From Terrimesophilobacter sp038243605 (GTDB taxonomy: Bacteria; Actinomycetota; Actinomycetes; Actinomycetales; Microbacteriaceae), in assembly GCA_038243605.1 (NCBI GenBank), contig JBBSQX010000023.1, positions 1-30,727 of the forward strand: a DNA stretch of 30,727 bases. Reading direction: 5' to 3'. The notes under the pieces are model-generated. The model was not told the DNA's origin and did not search any database. It worked only from the letters and a program-made list of their open reading frames with translations. The position numbers were made by a program, and so were the translations under genes. Below, piece by piece: positions 22,378-29,782 of the stretch (position 1 is the stretch's first letter; the number at the start of each line of letters is the position of its first letter).

Positions 22378-23535
22378 TCAGTGCGTTGCTGCCGAGCTAG
22401 CGCCGGGCTTCGTGGTCTTTGGCGCAGGGCTCGCTTGCGTCGTCGCAGCGCGCTTGCGAGCGCCTTGTTTTGTGGAAGCAGGTTTGCCCCCCTCAAGCTT
22501 GGTAGCCGCGGGCTTTGCTGCCGCAGGTTTCGCTGTCGCGGGTTTCGCGACTGGAGGCTTCGCTGCCGCAGGTTTCGCTGTCGCGGGTTTCGCGACTGGA
22601 GGCTTCGCTGCCGCGGGCTTCGCTGCCGCAGGTTTCGCGGAGGGAGACTTTGCTGCCGCGGGTTTCGCTGCCGCAGGTTTCGCCGTCACGGGTTTCGCGG
22701 CGGGAAACTTTGCGGCCGCAGACTTCTTCGCGATCACAGGGTTCGCAGCCGCAGGATTCTTCGCGCTCGCAGGAGGCGCGAGTACTGGCGGTTCACGCGG
22801 GGGCTCCTCAATACCCTCCCGCGGCAGAACCTCAGGATCGCGACGCTTCACCGGCAGCAGAACGAAGACGGCGACTCCCAAAATCACGATCCCCAACACG
22901 AGGGCGGCGACAGTCACCCCTGTTGGCGAAGTGGGCTTCTCTGGAGCTACCCCCACGATGAGTCGCTGATAGGCACCGGGAACAATGAGTTCTGTGACCC
23001 CGGAGGTTCCAGGGACAAGAGGGGTCAATCCGGCATCCGTCATCGCGAACCACGCCTGCCGCGCAGGGTCGTGAATCAGCCAGGAGCCTTCTGGCGCCAA
23101 CCCGATCTTGCGCGCAACGTCGGAGGAGTCAAATGAAGCGAGTTCAGGCTCATCATCCGCAGGGTTAATCCATACCGTCGCAAGACCAAGAACCGAGCCA
23201 TGCACGCTCACCGGCGCGACCCAATCATTCGTGAGCCGGGTCGGTTCAACACTCACGCGGCCGATGAGAAAATCGGGCGTCCACTCGCGCACACGCGAGA
23301 TCGTTCCGATCACGGTCGTCTCATCGAAACCGGAGCCATTCGTGAGCCCATCACCGGAACCGTAAAGATCGATCAGCCGCGGAACGAGCCCGTCCGCAAA
23401 ATAATCCGACACCGGTTGTGGAGTCTTCGGCTGATCGAGGGCGCTCGCAGCTGACACAGAAAGAAAGGCAAGGGGCACAACGCACGCCACCGCGAAAAGC
23501 GCGGCCACGGCTCGTCCTATCGTTCGCACGCTCAC
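22378..23535 (-). CDS. Exported single-pass membrane protein with histone-H1-like Lys/Pro/Ala cytoplasmic tail
   Basis: A 385-residue protein of unknown family. A signal peptide ends near SAASA at 28-32. An extracytoplasmic domain (about 33-203) has no motif I know. One membrane segment (about 206-228) is followed by KRR, so the tail is predicted inside the cell. The tail (229-385) is proline-rich and then becomes a run with Lys about every five residues (KPAAA-type units, about 265-345), ending in a KR-rich segment. Such repeats resemble linker histone H1 and the mycobacterial HupB tail and could bind nucleic acid or acidic surfaces. Start GTG 23535 has AAGGAC upstream. Two perfect 45-bp copies in the tail show recent repeat growth. 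It lies between rplJ and the YqaJ-like gene. Confidence 0.8.
   Translation of the reverse strand: MSVRTIGRAVAALFAVACVVPLAFLSVSAASALDQPKTPQPVSDYFADGLVPRLIDLYGSGDGLTNGSGFDETTVIGTISRVREWTPDFLIGRVSVEPTRLTNDWVAPVSVHGSVLGLATVWINPADDEPELASFDSSDVARKIGLAPEGSWLIHDPARQAWFAMTDAGLTPLVPGTSGVTELIVPGAYQRLIVGVAPEKPTSPTGVTVAALVLGIVILGVAVFVLLPVKRRDPEVLPREGIEEPPREPPVLAPPASAKNPAAANPVIAKKSAAAKFPAAKPVTAKPAAAKPAAAKSPSAKPAAAKPAAAKPPVAKPATAKPAAAKPPVAKPATAKPAAAKPAATKLEGGKPASTKQGARKRAATTQASPAPKTTKPGASSAATH
22517..22606. repeat. Perfect 45-bp tandem duplication in the Lys/Pro/Ala tail region
   Basis: Positions 22517-22561 and 22562-22606 are identical and encode two copies of a 15-residue unit containing PPVAKPATAK. Wider degenerate 15- and 30-bp repeats extend from about 22500 to 22750. 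Confidence 0.85.
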
Positions 23536-23611
23536 GTCGGGTCCTTAGTATTCGGGGTTGCACCAGTCTGTCACTTCATGCGGTGACACACCGGCAAGGC
23601 ACAATGGTCAT

Positions 23612-24229
23612 GTGAGTCTTCCCTCGGCGAGTTTTCAACCAACCCTCTGGGGTGACGCGCCGACCGATCACACCTCCCGCATCGTGGCCAACTCCAACAA
23701 CCGCGTCGAATGGCTGAAAGCGCGCACTCGCGGTGTGACCGCAACAGATGTCGCACGCCTTTCGAGTGCTCAAGCGGTGCAGGTTGTGGCACACGAGAAA
23801 CTTTTCGGCTCATCCTTCAGCGGTAACGCGTACACGGACCACGGGCGCGCGCGCGAGCCGGAAATCGCGCGGTGGGTGCGCTCCGTGTACGGAATCGTGC
23901 CGAGCATGGATCTGTTTCACGCCGACGGAAATGCATTTCACCTGGCGACGCCAGACGGCATCCGCATGCGAAACGGCGGCATCGAACTCGCCGAAATCAA
24001 GACGACAACTAAACCGTGGAGAAGCATTCCCCGCAACTACCTACGGCAAGTGTGGTGGCAGCAGTACGTGTTGGGTGCAGAACGCACACTGGTGGTCTGG
24101 GAACAACACGTCGACTTCGTGCCCGTCGACGACGAACCTCGGTGTCGCTGGGTTGATCGAGACGACAACGAAATTCATGCCCTCGTGGGGCTCGCGGATC
24201 GCGTGTTAGACCTCATGCGTCAAGCCTGA
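23612..24229 (+). CDS. Stand-alone YqaJ-family (phage-type recombinase) nuclease
   Basis: A 205-residue protein with the YqaJ viral-recombinase fold, a lambda-exonuclease-like PD-(D/E)xK nuclease. Visible in order are W34 with LKAR and GVTATD (41-46), the REPEIARWV helix with E82 and E84, D115 in ATPDGI, E128-x-K130 in AEIKTT, and Q146/Q150 in the QVWWQQYVLG helix. All expected catalytic positions are present, so the enzyme is probably active on DNA ends. GTG 23612 is chosen from the position of the conserved N-terminus; CACAAT 6 nt upstream may be a -10 box. Phage versions accompany an annealing protein (RecT/Bet); none is present here. It is convergent with the next gene and shares a terminator with it. 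Confidence 0.85.
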   Translation: MSLPSASFQPTLWGDAPTDHTSRIVANSNNRVEWLKARTRGVTATDVARLSSAQAVQVVAHEKLFGSSFSGNAYTDHGRAREPEIARWVRSVYGIVPSMDLFHADGNAFHLATPDGIRMRNGGIELAEIKTTTKPWRSIPRNYLRQVWWQQYVLGAERTLVVWEQHVDFVPVDDEPRCRWVDRDDNEIHALVGLADRVLDLMRQA

Positions 24230-24258
24230 CGAACGCAGCAAAGACACGTTCGTCAGGC
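24224..24258. terminator. Bidirectional terminator between convergent genes
   Basis: Perfect 12-bp arms (24224-24235 and 24247-24258; GCCTGACGAACG) around an 11-nt loop. The stop codon of the YqaJ-like gene is inside the left arm, and the hypothetical membrane protein gene ends 10 nt to the right, so the hairpin can serve both. Confidence 0.8.
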
Positions 24259-24268
24259 ACCAGACAGT

Positions 24269-25321
24269 TCATTCCGACGGTGTCGCTGGTGCGCCGAATT
24301 CCGCCCTGAAGTGTTCGATAATCGGCTTGTGCAGGGCGAGGCCAATCTTTGGGGTGCCCTTGATACCGCAAGCCCACTGGATGCCGTAGGGCGTGCCGTC
24401 GAGATCGAGGCCGAGGTTCTTCGGGTTGCCGTCATTCTTTACCGTCGCGGGGGTGTCGGTGAGCAGTTCTCCCGTGCCGTACTTTGACGCCAGTGCGGGC
24501 GCGGCTTTTTGAATCTCGTCACCGAAACGCCGCTCAAACTCCTCGACTGTTCGCAGGCCCTCCTTCTCGGCCCACCACGCGGCAATGAGGTTGATGATGT
24601 CGAACTTTCCGAGCCGAGGACCATCACCCTCCCAGACGTACTTAGAGTGGTCGGAGGTTCTCGTCGCCTCACCGCGCTCAGTTGTCGCAGACTTACTGAA
24701 CTCCTGATCCCACGTGTTTGGTGACGGCATCCGCATCGAACGCCAGAGGCCCTTCTTCGCATCTTCGTGCAGGATGCCCTGTGAATCTCGCCACCAACCC
24801 GCCGAACTGAGTTTAAATCGCAAGAGGTGGACTGCTGGCACATTCTCTTCGATCTTGGCTACCGGAAAGAGCTGATACCTCGTGCGTTGCGCGCCGGGTG
24901 TGCTCGACTCGGGAATCAGCACACTGCGAGCACCACTGGCGTCGTCAACTTCGATCTGAGCTTTCCACTCGTTGCCGTCGAGGGGAACAAACCATGTTCC
25001 CTGTGGAAGCAGCGCGAGTCGCAACCCTTTGGCAATTTTGTCGGGCTGGGAGGCAAAGTCGCGCCCTTCTCCCTGGGCGAGCTTTCCGGCCTTCACGTCG
25101 ACAGTGGTCGCAACCTCGTTCGACGCGTTCTCGATTACCACGCCGCGGATCTGTTCTTCTTCGCCGACCGCCTCGGCGATGGCGCGCCACGCCGTGATTC
25201 CAGCCGCGCGACTGACGTCATCCGCATACTCATGTCTGCGCCGGTCCAGAATGCCGAAGATGATCGCCGCCACCGCGGCCGCGCCACCCACCAGCTGTGC
25301 CACATCAACCCAGATACCCAT
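24269..25321 (-). CDS. Membrane-anchored hypothetical protein
   Basis: I do not recognise a family for this 350-residue protein. An N-terminal membrane segment (about 4-25) is followed by DRRRHE, so the large remaining domain is predicted to be cytoplasmic. Residues about 55-130 (VVIENASNE ... LLPQGTWFVPLDG) look like a beta-rich module; about 250-330 is more helical, with WWAEKEGLRTVEEFERRFGDE. Only one cysteine (C317 by my count) is seen. AGGAG stands 6 nt before ATG 25321. It is a single-gene unit placed between rplA and the convergent nuclease gene. No function is proposed. Confidence 0.75.
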   Translation of the reverse strand: MGIWVDVAQLVGGAAAVAAIIFGILDRRRHEYADDVSRAAGITAWRAIAEAVGEEEQIRGVVIENASNEVATTVDVKAGKLAQGEGRDFASQPDKIAKGLRLALLPQGTWFVPLDGNEWKAQIEVDDASGARSVLIPESSTPGAQRTRYQLFPVAKIEENVPAVHLLRFKLSSAGWWRDSQGILHEDAKKGLWRSMRMPSPNTWDQEFSKSATTERGEATRTSDHSKYVWEGDGPRLGKFDIINLIAAWWAEKEGLRTVEEFERRFGDEIQKAAPALASKYGTGELLTDTPATVKNDGNPKNLGLDLDGTPYGIQWACGIKGTPKIGLALHKPIIEHFRAEFGAPATPSE

Positions 25322-25450
25322 CGACAGCTCCTGTCCTCAAGTTCACTTAATGTGAGCAAGTTTCACTCGTTTGCACTATAGCGGCAACGGGAGACCCCCG
25401 ACCAAGGTCAGCGGCGAGATCCGGGCGGAGAACAAAACTCGTCGAGGGTT

Positions 25451-25483
25451 AAAGAACGAAAGGCCCCGCCAGTAGGCGGGACC
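25451..25483 (-). terminator. Terminator after rplA
   Basis: On the minus strand a nine-pair stem (25483-25475 with 25470-25462, one G-U pair) with a 4-nt loop is followed by TTTCGTTCTTT. It lies 35 nt after the rplA stop and ends the secE-nusG-rplK-rplA direction of transcription. Confidence 0.85.
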
Positions 25484-25517
25484 CTTCGAGGTTCAAATTG
25501 TTTCTTGGTGTTGAGCT

Positions 25518-26207
25518 TTAGAGAGCGTTGACGTCGAGCGGGATGCCCGGGCCGAACGTCGTGGAGATCGTGCCCTTCGTGACGTAGCGCCCCTTCGAGG
25601 AACTCGGCTTCACGCGGTTGATCTCGTCAAGCGCGGTCTGCGTGTTCTCTTCAAGCTGCTCGTGGGTGAACGATGCCTTGCCCACGATGAAGTGCACGTT
25701 GGAGTGCTTGTCAACGCGGAACTCGATCTTTCCACCCTTGATGTCGCTGACAGCCTTAGCGGTGTCTTGCGTCACCGTTCCGGTCTTTGGGTTCGGCATG
25801 AGGCCACGAGGACCAAGCACCTTACCTAGACGACCAACCTGGCCCATGAGTTCAGGTGTTGACACTGCTGCATCAAAGCTGGTGTAACCGCCGGCGACCT
25901 TCTCGATCAGCTCAGCGCCACCCACCTCATCCGCACCAGCAGCAAGAGCTGCCTCGGCGGCTGGGCCGGTTGCGAACACGATGACGCGTGCAGTTTTACC
26001 AGTGCCGTGGGGCAGGATGACGGTGCCGCGCACCATCTGGTCTGCCTTACGCGGGTCAACGCCAAGCTTCAGCGCAACCTCAATGGTGGAGTCAAACTTT
26101 GCGGAACCGGTGGAGCGAGCAATGCCCACAGCCTCACTCGGTGTGTAGAACTTGCCGTCCTCGATCTTCTCGGCGGCGGCGCGGTATGCCTTAGATTTCG
26201 TTGCCAT
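25518..26207 (-). CDS. rplA: 50S ribosomal protein L1
   Basis: A 229-residue two-domain protein that binds 23S rRNA at the L1 stalk and its own mRNA. Domain I contains the FDSTIEVALKLGVDPRKADQ region (about 34-53) near its start, domain II the GPRGLMPNPKTGTVT signature (about 132-146). The length is normal. Its ATG is only 2 nt after the rplK stop and the ribosome-binding site GGAGG lies inside rplK, so translation of the two is coupled. Confidence 0.98.
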   Translation of the reverse strand: MATKSKAYRAAAEKIEDGKFYTPSEAVGIARSTGSAKFDSTIEVALKLGVDPRKADQMVRGTVILPHGTGKTARVIVFATGPAAEAALAAGADEVGGAELIEKVAGGYTSFDAAVSTPELMGQVGRLGKVLGPRGLMPNPKTGTVTQDTAKAVSDIKGGKIEFRVDKHSNVHFIVGKASFTHEQLEENTQTALDEINRVKPSSSKGRYVTKGTISTTFGPGIPLDVNAL

Positions 26208-26209
26208 GA

Positions 26210-26641
26210 TTACGCCTCCACCGTGATCCCCATCGAACGGGCAGTGCCCGCGATGATCTTCTCTGCTGCTGCAATGTCGTTGGCGTTGAGGTCAGCCATC
26301 TTCTGCTCGGCGATCTGGCGCAGAGCATCCTTCGAAAGCTTGCCCACCTTGACGGTGTGCGGCGTACCGGAGCCCTTAGGAACTCCCGCAGCCTTTTTGA
26401 TGAGCTCAGCTGCCGGCGGGGTCTTCAGAATGAAGGTGAACGAGCGGTCTTCATACACGGTGATTTCTACCGGGATGACGTTGCCGCGCTGCGACTCGGT
26501 CGCCGCGTTGTACGCCTTGCAGAATTCCATGATGTTAACGCCGTGCTGACCAAGCGCCGGCCCGATGGGCGGTGCTGGGTTGGCGGCGCCGGCCTGAATC
26601 TGGAGCTTAATAAGCCCAGTAGCCTTCTTTTTCGGTGCCAT
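26210..26641 (-). CDS. rplK: 50S ribosomal protein L11
   Basis: A 143-residue protein of the GTPase-associated centre. The start ATG 26641 (MAPKKKATG) has AAGGAA upstream; a longer in-frame reading to 26926 lies inside nusG and is ignored. The N-terminal domain shows the conserved IQAGAANPAPPIGPALGQHG stretch, with the proline-containing helix that binds thiostrepton-type inhibitors in other bacteria. The C-terminal rRNA-binding domain ends in AGTARSMGI. It is coupled to rplA. Confidence 0.98.
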   Translation of the reverse strand: MAPKKKATGLIKLQIQAGAANPAPPIGPALGQHGVNIMEFCKAYNAATESQRGNVIPVEITVYEDRSFTFILKTPPAAELIKKAAGVPKGSGTPHTVKVGKLSKDALRQIAEQKMADLNANDIAAAEKIIAGTARSMGITVEA

Positions 26642-26720
26642 TATTTTTCCTTTTCTATCGAACAGGGCGGATGCCCGGCTCTCCCGCGTCTCGGTATTTC
26701 CGTTAGCGGTGGTGTGTGTT

Positions 26721-27653
26721 TTAGAGCTTGGTGACCTGGTCGAAGCTGAGCTCCACCGGGGTCTCGCGCTCAAAGAGCGACACGAGCACGGTGAGCTTGC
26801 CGCTCTCCGGCTTGATCTCGCTGATGGACCCTGGCAGACCCGCGAACGAACCTTCCTTGATCGTGATGGTCTCGCCAACCTCGAAGTCGACTTCCTGCGG
26901 AATCGAACGAGCAGTCGTCTTGCCACCCTTGGCGCCAGCCTTCACCGGAGCCTCAACGATTTGAACGAGGCTCTTCAGCATCGAGAACGCCTCCTCGAAA
27001 CGCAGCGGCGTCGGGTTGTGTGAGTTGCCGACGAAGCCCGTCACACCTGGGGTGTGGCGAACAACCGACCAGCTGTCTTCGTTCAAGTCCATGCGCACGA
27101 GCACGTAACCGGGGATGCGAACGCGGGTGACCAGCTTGCGCTGGCCGTTCTTGATCTCCACAACATCTTCCATCGGAACCTGAACCTCGAAGACAAAATC
27201 TTCCATGGCCATGCTCACGCGACGGTTTTCGATGTTCGACTTCACGCGCTTCTCAAAACCAGCGTAGGAATGAATGACGTACCACTTACCCGGCGCAACC
27301 TTGAGCTCGGCGCGAAACTCCGCGTACGGGTCAATCTCTTCTTCTTCGGCCTCAGCATCGGCTTCTGCCGCGGCATCCGCCACCTCAGAATCGGCGCCCG
27401 TCTCGGCATCCGCCACGACGGCATCCGCCTCAGGGTCGGCAGCGGCCTGCACAGCATCGAGAGCCGCCTCAAGGTTCGCCTCGACATCTGCACCCTCGCC
27501 GACAACGTGCATGGCACGTTCCTCAGCGGGAACGTCAGAGGCAATCTCCTCGGCGAGCATGTCGCCCTCCTGCGCTTCGTCTTCTTCAGAAGACTGCTCC
27601 GCTGCGGTGGCGAGGTCTACATCCTCGAGTTCTTCGAACTCCCTGTCAGACAC
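26721..27653 (-). CDS. nusG: Transcription termination/antitermination factor NusG
   Basis: A 310-residue NusG, much longer than the roughly 180 residues of E. coli NusG. Residues 1-118 form an extension very rich in Glu, Asp and Ala; the NGN domain that binds RNA polymerase is at about 121-230 (KWYVIHSYAGFEKRV at its start), and the KOW domain at about 257-310 (FEVGETITIKEGSFAG). Long acidic extensions are normal in actinobacterial NusG. The start is GTG 27653. It lies between secE (96 nt upstream) and rplK, the classic order. Confidence 0.97.
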   Translation of the reverse strand: MSDREFEELEDVDLATAAEQSSEEDEAQEGDMLAEEIASDVPAEERAMHVVGEGADVEANLEAALDAVQAAADPEADAVVADAETGADSEVADAAAEADAEAEEEEIDPYAEFRAELKVAPGKWYVIHSYAGFEKRVKSNIENRRVSMAMEDFVFEVQVPMEDVVEIKNGQRKLVTRVRIPGYVLVRMDLNEDSWSVVRHTPGVTGFVGNSHNPTPLRFEEAFSMLKSLVQIVEAPVKAGAKGGKTTARSIPQEVDFEVGETITIKEGSFAGLPGSISEIKPESGKLTVLVSLFERETPVELSFDQVTKL

Positions 27654-27749
27654 TGATTCTCATTCCATTTTTTAGGCTTACGGCGAAGAGCCGCTCACAT
27701 TGATCTGGTAACGCCCGCGAACTGCTTGGGCGCAGACACAACAAACTTT

Positions 27750-28025
27750 TTAGCTACCGGTGTTTCCGAAGATGTAACCGACCCCAGTACCGAACAACAA
27801 GTCGAGCCCGGAGACGATCGCCATCATGAAGACCACGAAGACGAGCACAACGAGCGTGTAGTTGATCAGCTCTTTGCGGGTCGGGGTGATGACCTTCCTG
27901 AGCTCAACCATCACCTGTCGGAGGAAGAGCGCTATCCCCGCAAATGGGCCGCGCTTTTCGGCGCGATCCATCTTGGCGCTGGCGACGATGTCCTCACTGG
28001 GCTCGTCGTCTGTCTTTCTCGCCAC
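27750..28025 (-). CDS. secE: Preprotein translocase subunit SecE
   Basis: A 91-residue protein with one membrane segment (about 56-78) preceded by the conserved amphipathic helix with FLRQVMVELRKVITPTRKE, the core of SecE that clamps SecY. GTG 28025 is chosen because GGAAGG lies 8 nt upstream; the reading frame is open further to 28103, but that part would overlap the space before tRNA-Trp and has no site. It follows tRNA-Trp by 85 nt and precedes nusG. Confidence 0.95.
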   Translation of the reverse strand: MARKTDDEPSEDIVASAKMDRAEKRGPFAGIALFLRQVMVELRKVITPTRKELINYTLVVLVFVVFMMAIVSGLDLLFGTGVGYIFGNTGS

Positions 28026-28110
28026 GATGTTTACCTTCCGGATGACGCACAACCGAACACTGTTCTCGGTTGCACTAATGCCGTTATGAGCGGATGCCCA
28101 CATTCAGCTG

Positions 28111-28183
28111 CAGGGCGGACAGGACTCGAACCTGCAACCTGCGGTTTTGGAGACCGCTGCTCTACCAATTGAGCCACCACCCT
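28111..28183 (-). tRNA. tRNA-Trp (anticodon CCA)
   Basis: A 73-nt cloverleaf: acceptor arms AGGGTGG and CCGCCCT (one G-T pair), D stem GCTC/GAGC, anticodon stem GCGGT/ACCGC around CTCCAAA with anticodon CCA, and T loop TTCGAGT. The discriminator base is G. The genome does not encode a complete 3' CCA (GCA follows), so it must be added. Upstream of secE, as often in actinobacteria. Confidence 0.97.
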
Positions 28184-28383
28184 TAGCAGTGCGAAACCCC
28201 CACAACCCCGCAGTGCCTGTTACGCAGCTTTCGCCGAAAATTGGCACGCAAAATTATGGCAGATTTCAACTACCTCGACCCAGTGTAGGCGACATGGTTG
28301 CCCTCGCGCAAAGTCGACGCGACCTGTGTACAGGTGAGGAATAACCCACACAAGATCAACTGAATCATGAGCATCCTGTGCCT

Positions 28384-28389
28384 TAAGCT
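28384..28389 (+). promoter_or_regulatory. Probable -10 box (TAAGCT), leaderless arrangement, of the aminotransferase gene
   Basis: TAAGCT is followed by 7 nt and GTG 28397, the same geometry as at 10581. There is no ribosome-binding site before either the GTG or the upstream ATG 28367. The box lies inside the frame opened by ATG 28367, arguing against that start. Confidence 0.45.
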
Positions 28390-28396
28390 GGTGCTC

Positions 28397-29599
28397 GTGA
28401 CCAACGAACACTCTCGCATATCCCGCCGCATCGCCGCCATCGCCGAGTCCGCCACGCTCAAAGTTGACGCGAAAGCCAAAGCGCTGCAGGCCCAAGGCCG
28501 CCCCGTCATCTCCTACGCGGCAGGGGAACCCGACTTCGTGACACCCTCCAACGTGGTGGAGGCCGCATCCGCTGCCGTGCTCGACCCCCGCAACTACCGC
28601 TACACACAGGCATCCGGATTGCCAGAATTGCGCGCAGCGGTCGCCGAGAAAACTCTGCGCGACAGCGGTCTTGCGGTTGACCCTTCGCAGGTTGTCATTA
28701 CCAATGGCGGTAAGCAGGCCGTGTTCCAGGCGTTCGCCACCATCGTTGACGAAGGCGACGAAGTGATTCTGCCCGCCCCTTATTGGACTACCTATCCAGA
28801 GGTCATCAAGCTTGCTGGTGGAATCCCGGTAGAAGTCTTTGCCGGAGCCGATCAGGAATACCGCATCACCGTGGAGCAGCTCGAGGCCGCACGCACGCCG
28901 CGCACGAAGGCACTCGTTTTTGTTTCACCCTCCAACCCGACCGGGGCGGTGTACTCGCCTGAAGAGACGACCGCGATTGGTCAGTGGGCGCTCGAGCACG
29001 GCATCTGGGTGATCAGCGACGAAATCTACCAAAGTCTCGTATATGACGGGGTGAAGGCCGTCTCGATAGTCGACGCCGTTCCAGAGCTCGCGAACCAGAC
29101 AATTCTTGTTAACGGTGTTGCCAAAAGCTACGCTATGACCGGATGGCGCCTCGGCTGGATGGTCGGCCCAACAGATGCCATCAAGGGTGCCGCGAACCTT
29201 CAGTCACACCTCTCTTCTAACGTCTCCAACATCTCGCAGCGCGCAGCACTCGCCGCGCTCACCGGCCCGCAAGTGACCGTTGAACTCATGCGTCAAGCGT
29301 TCGAGCGTCGCCGCAACGTGATCATCGCCGAGCTCAACAAGATCGACGGGCTGTACGCCCCCATGCCACAAGGTGCGTTCTACGCCTACGCGGATGTGAC
29401 CGGGCTGCTGAACCGCACCTGGGGTGGCGTCACGCCGACCACCTCTCTTGAGCTTGCCGACCTCATCCTCGAGAAGGCGGAAGTGGCGGTCGTGCCAGGC
29501 GAGGCGTTCGGGCCGAGCGGATACCTCCGCCTCTCGTACGCCCTCGGCGACGAGCCACTGCTCGAGGGTGTTCAGCGGCTGCAGCGACTCTTCGCGTAA
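28397..29599 (+). CDS. aspC: Pyridoxal-phosphate aspartate aminotransferase, class I
   Basis: A 400-residue fold-type I aminotransferase that exchanges amino groups between aspartate (or related amino acids) and 2-oxoglutarate. The cofactor lysine is K243 in NGVAKSYAMTGWRLGW. Also seen are the NPTG segment (SPSNPTGAVY), the pyridine-binding Asp in ISDEIYQ, and the substrate-carboxylate Arg in the C-terminal YLRLSYAL. It resembles the bacterial/Thermus-type (Ib) aspartate aminotransferases rather than the E. coli type. The start GTG 28397 is an inference from the -10-like box; ATG 28367 would add ten residues. Confidence 0.9.
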   Translation: MTNEHSRISRRIAAIAESATLKVDAKAKALQAQGRPVISYAAGEPDFVTPSNVVEAASAAVLDPRNYRYTQASGLPELRAAVAEKTLRDSGLAVDPSQVVITNGGKQAVFQAFATIVDEGDEVILPAPYWTTYPEVIKLAGGIPVEVFAGADQEYRITVEQLEAARTPRTKALVFVSPSNPTGAVYSPEETTAIGQWALEHGIWVISDEIYQSLVYDGVKAVSIVDAVPELANQTILVNGVAKSYAMTGWRLGWMVGPTDAIKGAANLQSHLSSNVSNISQRAALAALTGPQVTVELMRQAFERRRNVIIAELNKIDGLYAPMPQGAFYAYADVTGLLNRTWGGVTPTTSLELADLILEKAEVAVVPGEAFGPSGYLRLSYALGDEPLLEGVQRLQRLFA

Positions 29600-29670
29600 G
29601 CGCTTGCGCGGGCCAGGCGGCCGCGCCCCCGCGCCAGCGCGCCAGCCCCAGCCCCAGCCACTTCAAGCTC

Positions 29671-29729
29671 GTGAACGGTCCCTAACTGACCTTCCGCGAC
29701 GCGCTGAAGGTCAGTTAGGGACCGTTCAC
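29671..29729. repeat. Long palindrome, 24-bp perfect arms (family copy A)
   Basis: Arms 29671-29694 and 29706-29729 are perfectly complementary around an 11-nt loop. The inner 17 bases of the left arm match copy B at the end of the window at 15 of 17 positions. It is 72 nt past the aminotransferase stop and could stop transcription, but the extreme length and relatedness to copy B point to a dispersed REP-like element. Confidence 0.85.
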
Positions 29730-29782
29730 AGGGGTGTGGAGAGATCCCGACTCATTGCGGCGCGAAATGGCACCCTGAATGG

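Noticed and set aside
22500..22750. CRISPR or satellite-like array
   Set aside because: The repeats are in frame and encode the Lys/Pro/Ala tail of an exported protein.
23612..25321. Prophage or integrated element between rplA and rplJ
   Set aside because: No integrase, structural phage gene, attachment repeats or tRNA target are visible; only one gene has a phage-type family.
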